From positions 310,001-374,000 of the forward strand of contig JALIZF010001624.1 of the NCBI GenBank assembly GCA_029948255.1: a DNA stretch of 64,000 nucleotides, given 5' to 3'. This document shows positions 22,911-45,056 of this stretch, one piece after another. Source of the stretch: Telmatactis stephensoni. Its lineage: Eukaryota > Cnidaria > Anthozoa > Actiniaria > Isophelliidae. The translations under genes were made by a program, and so were the position numbers. Position 1 is the first letter of the stretch. Every line of letters begins with the position of its first letter. The notes below the pieces were generated by a model, which saw only the letters and a program-made list of their open reading frames with translations, did no database searches and was not told the DNA's origin.

Positions 22911-24250
22911 GATAGATAGATAGATAGATAGTTTATTGGCTGAATAAATGGCAGCTCGTGAAAGCTGAATTACATATTCGTAAAACTAGAATAGATAAAA
23001 TTTCTGAAATTTAAATATAAATTATATTGATTATAAATCCAATTCAAATGTCAATATTATATGTCAATGTTCATTGTTTCTTTTAAGACTTGAGGTTGTG
23101 ATAAATGTGTTCTTGAAACGGTCGGTCTTCCACTTTGGTATGGAAAAATATCTGTTACGCCTAAGATAAAGTGTTGGATTGTTCTTGGGAGGGAGCAGCT
23201 TATTTAGACGGTTATCACTGTCTTTTACTATGGCGTCGAACATCTTGTCGCAGATAGCTTCATTATAAGTAGTAATCTTTGGAATACCAAGAAAATCTAG
23301 AGCGTCATTGTACGCAATACTAGGGCAGATGATTGCCATTGCTCGTTTCTGGATGCGCTCCAGTTCAACTTTTAAATATTTCGGTAGAGCATGATGGAAC
23401 ACAGGTACTGCGTAGGTTAGGATGGATCTAACACATGTGGTATAGAATAGCACAAGGTCACTAAAAGGCACTTTTGCCCTTTTTAGCACAGTTCTGATGT
23501 CAGAAATGGGTCTGAGGGGTATTTAGGAACTCATCCGTTGCTGGAAGTGAGGAATTCAAAAGATTATATTGAAATCTCCCATAATTATGCAATATTTGTT
23601 TCATTGCCAAGTTGTTCAATCGTATATACTTTGATATGATGAATAAAGTTTCCAAAATTTGTATTTGAATGCCTATAGATAACACAAACGACATTGTGAT
23701 GGATCGAGATCACACTCAATTAATTTCAATCCACAAAGATTCGAAATCATTCTGAGATCCAGAAATGTCGGATCGTATAGAACAAGATATCTTTTTGGAA
23801 ATAAAAATCCCAACACCTCCTGCATTCAATAGACTAGGTTGTGAAAAGAAATTATAACCGTCAGACGTCAAGTCAGAATGGTGCTGTACACCTAGCAACT
23901 GAGGGGAGTCCTTAATGGGACCAGCCCAAGCCTCCTGATTGGTCCTTTCCATCATACGATAGTTGAGTGATAAACTATATATGGAGAGTTACATAACTAT
24001 TATCTCAATAACCAGATTGAAGACACAGGCCATTGTTGTCTAAAATGTAAGAATCAACGTGACTTGGCACGCGTACAATTAACTATTAACATACTAGAAT
24101 CGGCAAGAAAACATCAAAATCCTATTTGTACCAAATATTTAATTTTTAAATTATTTGATTTTGGTTTCTGTTAAACCAATTATTGTAAAGTTATGATCTA
24201 GCTCGGAAAGCATTTGAATTGCTGGGTTTCATCCATTCCTTGGGAATTCA
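22911..24250 (-). mobile_element. LINE fragment with internal deletion (family 1)
   Basis: Read on the - strand it starts with endonuclease pieces (LDHNFTIIGLTETKIK near 24200, GVGIFISKKI near 23800, IMGDFN near 23600). It then jumps to the C-terminal end of the reverse-transcriptase protein (23489-23064: FYTTCVRSILTYAVPVFHH; RIQKRAMAIICPS), which is nearly identical to the copy at 62363-63418. The 3' end has a (CTAT)n tail at 22911-22932. The central catalytic part is deleted. A CR1/jockey-like clade is likely. Confidence 0.8.
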
Positions 24251-25765
24251 GAAGACAATAGAGTGGTAGCTAGCCATGTTGGATGAATAAACAAGTGACG
24301 CTAATGAGAAATCTTTTGTTGAAGTTCATCCAAGATGGCTGCCGTGTCGACGTCACATGCAACCAAAGAATAAAGTTTTCAAAATTTGCATTCAGGCTTC
24401 TTATATTTGAGTACGATTTCTAAAGAGACCGATTTAGCATAGCTCACTAATAATTTATTGATGCAGTATTGTCTACATAATGAATGAGTTATGTTATTAT
24501 TAAACGGGAGTATCCTCTTTAAAGATTTCTTCTTCTTCTCAGTTATTATCATTATTAAGCCATCTTTATATGACTTTGTTTAAATTCTATAGGTACTTTA
24601 ATTAATTTGATTTTGAACATATTTCTTGGCGTAGTACTGTATACTGACTGCCGACCGAATGTATTGGCACACAATTAAAAAGGTAAACCGTTTTGCAAAG
24701 CAAGACTTTGGCACGTTTTGACATAATTTATGTTTTGACTTTTTGTATAAAAAAATACAATGGATTGTTTTGAGCTATTCGCACGTAATGTACCTTCTTT
24801 TTTTTTCTTTTCTTTTTTTTGGAAACCGCCTATTTCCAATTGAAACTTTTCTCACTAAAGATGGATATTTATAATAATAATGGAAACTTTATTATACGTT
24901 TTTTCTTACAAATTATAAACCTCACTTCTCAGGTAGTTTACAATCTTCTACTTGAATCTTACACATAACTGAAACGTTTAATTATTGCTGCGAGCGAAGC
25001 GAGTAGCCTCCTATTCGGAACACAGTGTAATCTGTGGATGTCACTAGACGAGCATGCGATACATACGATCAGCGGTTCAAGTCCATACCGTATCGAGAGT
25101 CGATTCAAGGATGTCACTAGACGAGCACGCAATACATTCGATCAGCGGTACAAAATTTTTGCATGAATAGCTGTTGACAGACAAATTAAAGGTCTTTACT
25201 ACTGCGGCATGTTGAACTACAGGCAACCAGTGTACGGTTCGAGGTGCGTCTTGTTAAAAAGTTTATTAACGACAACATGTCAATCGCTCTTACTGTAGCG
25301 ACAGCTAATCTAAATGTCCTTTTTACGGCCGATTTTGGGCTCCCTTTTACATGGGCACGAGTGAACGCACGAGTGCGTCTAGTTCAATATTGAAGGTCAA
25401 CTAGCAGTGTTTGTCACACAACGCACAGGAGATAAACAAGAAACATTTGATATATCAGACAAAGTGGTGTACTTTCGCGAGTTTTAGGGGAACAGTTCTG
25501 CTAACGTGGATACACCAGCTGTTTTTTGCTCGCAGCATTTCACTTTCTATTAGAAATAGCTAGTATATATATATATATACTTTTTTAAATTGTATGATTA
25601 TTATGATAACAAATATATGAGGAAAAAAATATATATATATTATGCTGAAAAGGAAAAGAAAAACTTAATGTTTAAAAATTCATCAGCTCAGGATTGTTCC
25701 ATTCTTTGTTTCTTGAACAGAAAATAAAATAAGTTGTTCTTATGGCAATAATAATAATAATAATG

Positions 25766-25836
<71 letters not shown>

Positions 25837-26382
25837 TTATTTTTTGAACGCATTTCAAAAAACTCTATGCTTTTACAAGAATCAGAAGACAACTAGAAAA
25901 TGTATATGTTAGAGTGAGTTCAATAAACCTGGCCAATACTAATTATAGATAGCTGTTAGTGTTTACTAGATGCAAAGAAACAAAACGAGACAAAACATTC
26001 AGCGTCTAATAATTCGCGTCTAATAATTTATATAAGAGTAAAAATGAATAAGTCTGAATAAATTTGAATCCGAATAAATCTGAAATTGAAATCACTCTAT
26101 AACAGTTTTCCCAAAAAATATCTCCGTTAGCCGCTAGTCAATTTAATCATTTCCCTAAAATCTCACATTTTACACAAAATATCTAACTCTTTAGAATTAT
26201 GTTTGAGGATATCTACCATTGTTTTGAATGTTTCTATTTTAGTTAGATGGGCACAGCTCTCTAACGACCAAACGTGCACCTGTTTGCTTGACTTGCTTAT
26301 AGTTTGCAAGCTTTTGGTTTGCCGATTGCTTTCAGGAATTTTCACGTCTAACGGTCAAAATCAATGTTTAAAGAACGCTACT
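24251..26382. other. B-C intergenic region
   Basis: No gene is recognised. It contains a 72-bp direct duplication (GGATGTCACTAGACGAGCA at about 25037 and 25109) and a long (AAT)n tract (about 25747-25837). About 24660-24790 resembles about 38240-38330 upstream of gene D. Confidence 0.5.
25747..25837. repeat. (AAT)n microsatellite
   Basis: About 30 AAT units with one TGAT interruption. The following TTTATTTTTTGAACGC may be the tail of a retroelement. Confidence 0.95.
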
Positions 26383-30751
<4,369 letters not shown>

Positions 30752-30821
30752 AACTAAAATTTGTCATTTTGTAGTTGTACTATATATATTTTACTCCTTG
30801 TTCAAGGAGTAAAATAGGAGA

Positions 30822-30935
30822 AAGGAGCAAGGATGGCACAGTAGGTTAGTGCGCGGCCTTCAGTGCGAGAAGTTCCAAGTTTGATCCCCAGTGACTTCAC
30901 ATCCTTGTTTCGACTTCTTTCCTTTCCGTGTAGCT
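30822..30935 (+). mobile_element. tRNA-derived SINE-like segment
   Basis: GGCACAGTAGGTTAGTGCG (A-box-like) and AGTTTGATCCCCAG (B-box-like), about 45 bp apart, resemble a tRNA head. This is a different family from the SINE at 61310. Confidence 0.5.
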
Positions 30936-30946
30936 TTAATTAGCTT

Positions 30947-32492
30947 TAAGGTGCAGGCCCGTATCTATTGATTTGTTTGTTGAGCATGAATTTCAATCGC
31001 ATCTTTTTACATCAAAACCTTGTCCGATTTTTAAAAAATTTGCAGCCATTTGTCTACATTGCGTTAGTTTTACTTGTTAAATGTCTATCAAGATCCTAAT
31101 TACTAATTTGTCTACAAGCCTTGAAATTTGTACCGGCAATGATTTTTATGGCTCAAAAAACAATAAATGAAGCAACACAGTTACACAAATAATTTCTTTC
31201 TGCGAATTAGAACAAATAATTCGAGATATCAGACGATTTTTAAAAATGGCTTTATGAGAAAAATTGGTCATAAATCCAAAATTCCAAGGTGAATTTTTTT
31301 CCTATTTCGTTAATCAAGTAGAAAGGCATAGAGGACTACATACACCATGTACATCGCACCAATTTAATCCTTAGAAGTTGCGATACAAATTTGCGCTGCC
31401 TGTTACGACGCAAAATTATGTAGTCAAAACTACCGCCAAAATCTCAACAAAATCAGTTTCAAAAACAGCGAAAACAATATCTGCTATAAGGAAGACAAAT
31501 ACCTATTGTAACTTGTGAACAAAATATGGACACATGAGAAGCTAAACGCCAGTGTTATCCTCAAGCAAACTTGGAGAGTAATTTTTGTGACCACGAGGTG
31601 AACGTTGCGAATTTGTATTCCTTAATTCGACGTCTACAAATTCTGTCGCCGGAATTGTTTCCTGAAATTTTCTAGGTATGGAATAGAACAGAAGATGTTA
31701 ACATACCTGTTGCCAAGTGTCGTTGTCTTTTGCTGCACTAGGTATAATTCAGTAAGCTTCAAAAGTAAGCAACTACATCAAGTCGACGTTTGAGCTGCCA
31801 AGGTAAAACCCTCATGGTTTCAGTAATTTATTCAAAACAACACCTCACTTTCTGTTGTTGCAAAATTCCACACGGGATTTAGGCTTAGAAGCAATTGTAT
31901 TCAGAGAACTACTGTCTTTATTCCCAAAAGTCCAGATCCCGTGCGGAATGTTTGCAACAGATGAGGGAAATGAGGGTCCAAATTTGCTTGAGGATAACAT
32001 TGGCGTTTAGCTCATGTCTCCATATTTTGTTCACAAGTTACAATAGCCAGACATTTGTCTTTCTTATATAGCAGATACGGTTCTCGCTGTTTTTGGAATT
32101 TTGTTGAGATTTTGGCGTTAGTTTTGACTACATAATTTTGCGTCGTCACATCCAGCGCAAATTTTGTATCGCAACTTCTAAGGATTAAATTGGCGCGATA
32201 CATGTTGTATGTAGTCCTCTATGCCTTTATACTTGATTAACGAAATAGGAAAAAAATTCACCTTAGAATTTTGGATTTATGACCAATTTTTCTCATAAAG
32301 CCGTTTTTAAAAATTGTCTGATATCTCGAATCTAATTGGCAGAAAAATCATTACCGGTACAAATTTCAAGGCTTGTATAGACAAATGGCCGCAAATGTCT
32401 CAGAAATTAAATCGGACAAGGTTTTGACGTAAAAAGACGCGATTAAAATTTATGTCTGACAAACGAATCAATAGGTACGGGCCATCTTAAAA
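30947..32492. mobile_element. 1.5-kb foldback element
   Basis: Long inverted arms: about 30947-31575 mirrors about 31978-32492 (for example AGGCCCGTATCTATTGATT against AATCAATAGGTACGGGCC; TTGTAACTTGTGAACAAAAT against ATTTTGTTCACAAGTTACAA). A second inner inverted pair surrounds 31845-31970 (CCACACGGGATTT against AGATCCCGTGCGG). The arms have diverged by scattered substitutions and carry no domain-bearing frame. Confidence 0.85.
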
Positions 32493-32914
32493 CGGAGCAC
32501 TGATGGAGAGGGTGTAAAGGGTGCACCTTCGAACGCTTGATATGCGAGCCTCTGGCTCTGGAGATCTGGGCATCCACTCCCCGCGATTTCGAAGTAAAAC
32601 ATTAGCCTTTGCCTTTTTTGCCTGTTTTTGAACTACAGCAATTTTTTCGAGAAATGCTGATGCTGAAGTGCGATCGAGCCTCGAGTAATAACTATTTCGC
32701 TAACAAATCCCTTTAGAACCTAGGGTATTCACTTTATTACTGACAGTTGCTATGGGAACTAGGCTTTATTACTATATTCATGTAAAAGGTTTGTTTCCAG
32801 TGTCAGATTTGTAGTTTGGTCAAATGTATTAGTAGCACTAGGGAACGTCCTCGTTTCATTTTTATTAGTTGACTTGACTTATTGCCTGGGGTTATAAAAC
32901 CATTATATACTTAT

Positions 32915-33175
32915 TTCAAAAAACGTTGTCGCAGTTCAAAGCAACAAGCGTCAAGCCGAGACCGAAATGACTGCTGGTTTTATGTCGGTAACGTATTCAA
33001 ATCAAACTTGTTATTAAAAGAATTGAGTGCGGTATACTAACAAGCACGTGAAAATGCTCACATTTTGTAATTAGTTAAAAACAAGTTTGATTAGAAACAT
33101 AATTACGTACCAGCATAAAATCAGCATTCATTTCGGTCTTGGCTTGACGCTTGTTGCTCTGAACCGCAACAACGT
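32915..33175. mobile_element. Foldback MITE
   Basis: The left arm has AACAAGCGTCAAGCCGAGAC and TGCTGGTTTTATG; the right arm has CATAAAATCAGCA and GTCTTGGCTTGACGCTTGTT. The centre pairs CAAACTTGTT with AACAAGTTTG. Confidence 0.75.
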
Positions 33176-34668
33176 TAGGACGCTACGCAGAATGAGTAGT
33201 ATCGCTGAGCCGTACTCATAATTTTTCGGAAGGAACGTAGATCTTTGTAAAGTGCATGGCTCGAAGTTTTTCACCAACTGCACACAATTTTGAGTATGTA
33301 GTTGAATTTGAGAGTGTAATTGAATTTGTTCCCAGCTGTGTAAGCTAAATACCTCGATACTTGAATAAAGTTAAAGTGGGACGACGATGAAATTTGAAAA
33401 TGACTTGAAACTCGGTTGAACTTAGCTATATGGCTCCTATAATCACACAGCAACATATTTTATTTATATTCAAAAGAGAGAGATCAAAATTATTTTAATA
33501 ATTTAGATAAAAGTAAAAGTATATAAAAGTATATTAGCATCTGAATTGTATGCAAATGATGTCATTTACTCAAACCTATTGTTCTCTTGGCTTTTAAAGG
33601 CAAATTTCTCGGTGATAATGAACCTAAAATGCAGAATTTTTGGGAAAGTATAATTCTTCATATGCATTTATTGTCATCATTGAGTAACTTTAACTAGGAA
33701 TAATCCAATTCCAATTTTAACCGATTTTGATCGTCGTCCCTCTTTAAAAATGTTAATTCTATGAATAGCCTGCGTAGCGGCCCTCAGAACTGCACTTTGG
33801 GGAGTTAAGATTAGGAAACGAGGCCTGAAAGCAACCTTTATTGTTTTGAATTCTACATTCAAAATGGCTTTAGGGCAATAATGAACACGACATCTGTTAT
33901 TATATGTAGTGAATTAAATTTGTGTTAGAAAACTGTACGGTATTTCATGGTCATTTTTACTACTAAACACTGTACTAAAGGCATTGCTTTGGAATTGCCA
34001 AAATTATAGAAATCAGAGCTTGATAAAAAGTTTCCAATTTCGTGTATTTGGAGCCATGACTTACACTTAGGTAACTCAGTGTTTTGTTTTGTGTACTGCC
34101 TGTCATTTAAAACCAATAAAAAATACTTGCTAAAACTAAGACTATGAAGTTATTTTTAAATGTAACTCTGGTGGAACTAAAAACTAACATGGCTCTAAAA
34201 ACAACAAAACAGCCCTTTCTTTAATATTAACTTGTGTGAGAACCTGGAACAGCAAGATAACCTTACTCACGAGCTTGGGCCCCGTACCGTCCAAACGCAT
34301 CCGGATATTATTAAAAACGGAGAAATTTTTTTCCGTATTTGAAAAACTTCGCGTCCACACGTACCGTTTTATTTCAAATCGTATTTACCCGTCAACACGA
34401 ATACGCGAAAACGATTCAAATGCGCTAGCGTTCACTACAGAACATGTGCGTGCTTCCTCATTATTTGGAACGAGACCGCGAAAAACTAAACAGCTGTCTG
34501 CGCACTTCTAGTTCTGTGTCTCTACGCTAGTTGTTAAATTGAACTGGCTTTAAGCGTCGCAAAATGTTCAAAACTGATCACAAGTCAAGTAAATCAAAAG
34601 GACTGAAGGAAAGGCCGAGTCTTTCGTGTGAACAGATAGCGAGGTAGAGCAACTTTTACAGTAAGGGT
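33176..34668. other. Intergenic, no gene recognised
   Basis: Only short overlapping frames without domains. About 34270-34500 is CG-richer and has a repeat-like look (CGTCCACACGTACCG), but no second copy was found. Confidence 0.45.
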
Positions 34669-34915
34669 AGTGAGGAATGCACAGGACTGCCGTACTCCGT
34701 AGGAACGTACTAACGAATTAGTGCATGAGTATACTGAGGAATGTACAGGACTGCCGTACTATGTACGAACGTACTAACGTACTATAGTGCATGAGTACTG
34801 AGCATGAGCACAGGACAGCCGTACTGTGTACAAACGTACTAGTGCATGATCATGAGTACTGAGGAATGCACAGGTCTGCCGTACTGTGTACGAACGTATT
34901 TACGTACTAGTGCTT
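34669..34915. repeat. Minisatellite, four units of about 60-70 bp
   Basis: Units share (T)GAGGAATG(C/T)ACAGG, CTGCCGTACT, GTACGAACGTACT and TAGTGCATGAGTA. The last unit runs into the 330-bp direct repeat that follows. Confidence 0.9.
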
Positions 34916-35223
34916 GGCCAAGTTTGTCCTAAATTTTTCATGCAAGCTTGATCAATTCAGAATTATAGGGCTTTAATCGAAAATGTTTTGGAAGGTTTTT
35001 GCGTTTCCTCTCAATGCATTTCAGAAATTAAGTTGTTTTATGAATTTAGCATTCAACAAATAGTCATCTATGTTTTCATGACTCACGCCAGCTCATACAA
35101 AATAAGCTCTAAAGAACTATGCATATTTTGATGACGTCAGAAATCATCCTTCGCCTTACATGGGAAAAAAACCGAGTTCGCCGGACAATAATATCACGCA
35201 TGCTCAGTCGTACGTAACACAGG
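34893..35223. repeat. Direct repeat, left copy
   Basis: About 330 bp from ACGTATTTACGTACTAGTGC to TCGTACGTAACACAGGA, nearly identical to 36919-37262. It starts within a minisatellite unit and has no clear LTR ends. Confidence 0.85.
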
Positions 35224-36918
35224 AAGGATTTACGGCCACCTCATCTCCCAAGGCACTCCCCTGACAAAGACGTAAATTCTTGAATTGCAGCTCATTTGCA
35301 TTCAAAACAAAAGCGCAAAAATCTGGTTTCAAGCGTTTGTGCAGCATATTGTATACTTTGTACAATAATTTGTACGGGTCGCACTTCAGCGATAACGGTA
35401 GTAAAAGTAAAAATTGGGGATATGAACACATTTGTCAGAAAACCATGTCTTTACCAGTTAAGCCGTTCTTTTTCATCTTTGAAGAGAGATTTCCGTGACA
35501 ACACTCTCTCCCTAGTTTAGATCTGATCTTTTTACGATCGTGAGAAGTTGTGCATGTTTTGTCAGTGACAACGTTTTGTGTATTCATTAGGACTGATCAT
35601 ATATTATCCTCAATATTTCTGTAAAACAATATACACTGATTAGTGGTATCAACTCCATAACTCGAAGATAGCTTCATTCCCTAGCCGAAGTTTTTCCCTT
35701 CTCATCAACCATACGTCATATCGGTTTTCTTGTTCATAGTTCGGTAACCGTAAAAAGGCAATGTTCACGTCTTTTTTCATCACAAAAACATGGAGCCCTT
35801 TGGAGCCCTTTCCAAAAATTTACATTCAAATTTCTTCCTCTTTAAGTTGGTAAGGGTATTTTTCCTATACACTTTGACTTTTACTGGATTTTGACTTATC
35901 TTGTTTGAGTAGTTTGTCACTGTTCCGGCATTTTCTCAAATGGTGAAATAGCCTATAATTCAAAGCGACGAAAAAAAGTAAAAAAAAACCAACAAAAAAA
36001 CAGATCACAAGATTTTAAAGTTCTCTAAAATGAAAAACACATGTTAGAAAACGTTGTAATACTTATTTCTTGTCATTGATCGATATCATTAGCTTGTTGA
36101 AGAATTTTGTTCAGTGGTCAAATATTCAAGCATTGTTGAGTGGAATGGTGGAATCCTTTGAAGGTAGAATTACTGTAATTTTCTGTATTTTTGATGTAGC
36201 TTCTCATTCCAATTTTAATCGAACTTAGCTTGTGAGATTTTGTTATGCTTTTCTGGATTTATCTTCTCCTTCAGCATACCGAACTATTTGTCAATAAGAG
36301 ACAATCAATGAAGAAAAACTGTGTTTTTTGTTTCACATTTAAGCTCATGCCGTAAGATCTTGAATAGTTTTTGTGAAGCTTACAAATTCAGATTTTCTTG
36401 TACTAGAGAGCTTAATGACAAGTCTTGCTAAAGGTCCAATGTGTTATCATAGTGATCACTATTGAGTTTGTTTGTTTGTTTTTATCTATTTATATTTCTC
36501 TAGAAGAACACAAAATTCATTCTGGCTGCTTTTAGACGTTTACATCGACCAAACACTAGCTTTTTTATATCATTTCAATGGTGTTTTCCCGAAAGCATTT
36601 ATTCAAAATTTCTGACTCTATCGAAAATAGCTTGATGTACAAAACACTTTTAATTCTAGCTGCTTGAAAAATCACCTGAGGTTAAATTCTTGTATCAAAA
36701 CAACTTACTGTCATGGCATTGGTTACTTGAATGTTAGGTTTTATAAAGTTTGTTTTTGAGTTTTTGTGAGCTTTTGCCGTCGACTAAAGCAATGAAAAAC
36801 TAAAACTTTTTTTTTTCGAGAAAAGAGAAAATCTGACGTGAGCGTGCGTCCATCGTGAAATGGTTCACGGTAAATTAGCCAATCAGAGCGCGAGCTTTAT
36901 TATAGCTATGTTATAAAA
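35224..36918. other. Spacer between direct repeats, no gene recognised
   Basis: About 1.7 kb of AT-rich sequence. The open frames (largest near 35204-35520) are short and overlap on both strands. No reverse transcriptase, gag-like zinc knuckle or transposase motif is seen. Confidence 0.5.
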
Positions 36919-37262
36919 CGTATTTACGTACTAGTGCTTGGCCAAGTTTGTCCTAAATTTTTCAAGCAGGCTTGATCAATTCAGAATTATAGGGCTTTTA
37001 ATCGAAAATGTTTTGGAAGGTTTTTTGCGTTTCCTCTCAATGCATTTCAGAAAGTTGTTTTATGAATTTAGCATTCACGTCAGTTACCCTTCAACAAATA
37101 GTCATCTATGTTTTCATGACTCACGCCAGCTCATACAAATAAGCTCTAAAGAACCATGCATATTTTGATGACGTCAGAAATCATCCTTCGCCATACATGC
37201 GAAAAAAATAGAGTTCGCCGGACAATAATATCACACATGCTCAGTCGTACGTAACACAGGAA
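36919..37262. repeat. Direct repeat, right copy
   Basis: Same sequence as 34893-35223 with a few indels, including an extra CACGTCAGTTACCC segment near 37076. Confidence 0.85.
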
Positions 37263-39033
37263 TCCCCCTGTTACAAATATAGGTAAATATATACAGAAAA
37301 AATAAACCCATAGCATACCCTAGCATAAAAACTGAAGCCATTTAAAGATGATTTTTTTCATTTATTACCCTATTCAGTGCAGACGTCTGGCAATTCTGAG
37401 TCAATGAATAATGAGCTTGCATAGCAGACGTTTCGATCCTGGCTGAAAGCCCCAGTCAGGAACGCCTGCGTAAATAATTAATGAGTTCTTGATATTATCA
37501 GACTTACTTGATCACAGACTTACGTACCGTATTTCTGCATTTAATCATTGTTCGCTCGATCTTCATCTGAGTGGTTATAGTTAACTCTGTCGAGTTATAA
37601 ACAGTCGAGATTGTTAGGAAATAGCATGATGAACCGCGCCTTATGTACTGTAAGCTTGTTGATATTTCTACCACGTTACACAGTGGATGCTTAGTGTATT
37701 ATTTAGCTGAGTATTTTGCATTAAGAAGATGTTTTCATATTTAAACACTGAGCAGCAAAAACGTGTCAGTCGAAGAATAAGTGTTGTACAAAGCTAAAAG
37801 TACTAATTTCTTTCAGAAAGTTTAGGTGTTTAGGTTGATAAAAGTCAAATTTAAGTGTTAATTTGAACCATAATGAAGTTTAGGCGTCCAGTCGCTAATT
37901 TTCCATATATGTTCTTTACGTACAATCAGCTTGAAGCTTAAAAGTTGCTAAATTTAAAGGTCTTTAAATAAAAATGCAGGATAACAACTTTGTACAATTC
38001 CAAAGACAGTTTTAAGCGGCCATTTTATCTTATTAGATCAGTTTTTAACTGGTGAAGATAGAATTTGCGTGTTAATCCAAAGCGAAAATGATTAGAACTT
38101 GCAAGAAGGCTCATTTTTGGCAGTCAGCCTTTATCAGTTACTCGATATTGAAAAACACGCGACTATTTTAAGCGTATTTCATGCTGTATGTATTTATTGT
38201 ATTGATGCCGTTCGAATGTACTGTTTATGCACAAAATAGCAAATCTTTGTTTGGCCAAGTAATATTCTGGCAAGTTTTAACTTAATTTAAGTTTTTGGCA
38301 AAATTTTGCATTAATAGAATGAATTATTTTGAATTCCCACAGCTCTTTCGCGAAGTAAAAACGCCTTCCAAACTAATTTGGGTTTTTCCAAAATGGCAAA
38401 AAACCGCTTAATACACGACTTTCATAATGGCTGCTGCTAATTAGCATAAATAGTGAAAAATTACTTTTTTTGGAGCTGCATCAATTTGAAATCATAAAGG
38501 TTGTTGATTTAGACAATAGGTGTGAGTTTCAAAACAAAGCATTAAATCCTTGACAAGATATGAGGATTTGAAATCTTGAAAATGCACCAAAACGAGGCTA
38601 CCAAGGCTTTTGGTCAAAATTACATACAAAACTCTCAATTTTTGACAGCTCATAACTTCTTTGATTTTGAACCAAAAGTGATGAAATTTTCTGAAAATAT
38701 TTGTCATGAAGTACTTTCTCACATAGCATTGATCATTTCTTGCACAAGGCCCTTATTTTCTCTACTGGAAAAAACTGAATTATGAAAGTGGTCTATTCTC
38801 TATTCATAACAAGGAAAAAAGCCAAGCAATTGATACCACAGGAATCCCAAACACGAGCGTACAGTGATAGGTTTTTTAGAGGGAACCCTGTGTAAATTCA
38901 CCAATAGACACCATTGGTAAAACACATTTCACCAATGGTATCTAATGGTGATTCTGGACATACTTGTTTGAATTCCCACAGCTCTTTCGCGAAGAAAAGT
39001 CTTCCCGTCAAAAACAGTGTTTAAAGAACGCTG
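37263..39033. other. Upstream flank of gene D
   Basis: No gene is recognised. The 40-bp word starting GAATTCCCACAGCTCTTTCG occurs at about 38331 and again at about 38970. The second lies just before the gene D start and is followed by AGTGTTTAAAGAACGCT, which is also present just before the gene C start (about 26365). This shared proximal flank may be promoter or 5' UTR. Confidence 0.5.
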
Positions 39034-43536
<4,503 letters not shown>

Positions 43537-45056
43537 AAGCAAGATTCAAATGAAAGAAGAAACGCTACCCTCCCCCCCCCCCCTCCCTAGCTGCCTCTCG
43601 ATCTTCTGATCGTTAAATGTTTTTCAGAGTTAGTAGCACTATTTCATCAGTCAGCCAAGGCATTGGTCGCTTTAAAGAATTGAACAGTAAACAGTGTAAA
43701 AAAGGGGTAGATAAAGCTATGCTTACTACGAAATTTAGTCGAACCTCCAGGAAGCGACCGCCCAAAATATCAAGTCTAGATTGTCGATTGCTGTCATTCC
43801 ACTCCAACCGTAGTCACTGAAGTTTATTTTACCAGTCCGATTATAATAATAATAATAATAACTTTAGCCAACCCTTTTTGAAATAGCTATATACATGCGT
43901 GTAACAACTTTAAAAGTTATAAAGAAATTACATGGCTGATGGTTATTGAAACGCAGTTGAGACGCAATGACTGCATCAAAACATTCGACGCCGATGGACA
44001 AACCAGCCAAATTCACACCCAGACGAAACAAACATAATTGCTAGAAATATTGAAACCCTTCCCTGAAGCCTTAACCACACACGGGTAATACGCGCCTAGT
44101 TTGCGACGCAAGCATAAGCAGGAGCAACATACGCAGACTAACCCAGTGGCTGTTTATATATGAAGACGAGTTGCCCTGCTGGTAGCCGGGATATAACAAG
44201 CGTAAAAGCGAAATTTGCATATTAAAGTTTACAAAAGCACGAAGACTTGATTACGAAAAAGCGCAGACTTTTTTCACTAGTGTCCGCTGATTGGTTGAAA
44301 AAATATTATATAAAACAAATTCATTCCATTTTCCTTTGCATCTGCTCTCTAATAGATACACCGAAGACGCCAGAACGTGATGAGAACAGTCACGCCACTC
44401 GACTTCGTGTCGTAGCGTAACTTTTTGTTCACATTTCGTTTTGACGTCATCTGTGCATCATTTGAATGTCTGTTATAGAGGCACGGAAAACGGATAGATC
44501 TGTTAGTTGTCGTATTTCCTTGAGTAATCGCCACGCTCGAATAAACGCCCTCATCACTCCTCCTAGAGCATGGAAAGGGCAACCATTTAAAAGATTTTAT
44601 CAATATACAACAATGATAATGACGGACTCATGACGGTAAATTTATGTTATGAGCTGGAAAAATGAAATCTTTTCATGTTGACTTCATGTTATAGAAGGTT
44701 ATGATTGTCAGAAGAAAATCAGGCTGATTGTTTTCATACATGCAATTAAGAGTTACCGCAACCGAACAAGTAATACATTTGCAACAATCGTCCTGCTTGA
44801 ATGGTCGCCAGCTCGATTAAATGAGCAATTTTTGAGGTTAGTAAAAACATTATATTGCCCGATTATTCAAGAAAATTCGGTATATACTTGCAACTGACAG
44901 CTACACAGTTCATTTACGCGAAACAGGGAACCAGATCAAGAGCTGCATGCTAAATGGATTGCAAGTTTTCTTCCCAAAGTTTTTGAATATCATCATAGGA
45001 AGCGAGATCGGGAGCAATAATGCTTGAAAATAATCTGTTCCTGGAATAAATGAATC
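43537..45056. other. Convergent D-E intergenic region
   Basis: No gene is recognised. A poly(C) tract (about 43568-43583) and a short (TAA)n tract (about 43846-43861) are present. About 45035-45056 matches the 3' flank of gene F (GGAATAAATGAATCTTAAGC). Confidence 0.5.

Larger units (their letters stand above)
30780..32696. mobile_element. Composite insertion in the gene C 3' flank
   Basis: The 3' flank shared with copy 0 and gene A stops after about 30780 and resumes near 32703 (AGGGTATTCACTTTATTACTGACAG). The intervening 1.9 kb holds a SINE-like segment and the large foldback, and is therefore an insertion or series of insertions. Confidence 0.65.

Noticed and set aside
26203..26382. N-terminal extension of gene C
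   Set aside because: The frame is open, but the leader peptide would be internal and gene D starts at the equivalent of 26383.
34893..37262. LTR retrotransposon
   Set aside because: The direct repeats lack clear TG...CA ends, primer-binding site, polypurine tract and any gag/pol motif.
38490..38790. Overlapping frames on both strands upstream of gene D
   Set aside because: No signal peptide, domain or splice-site support; not conserved in the matching flanks of other genes.
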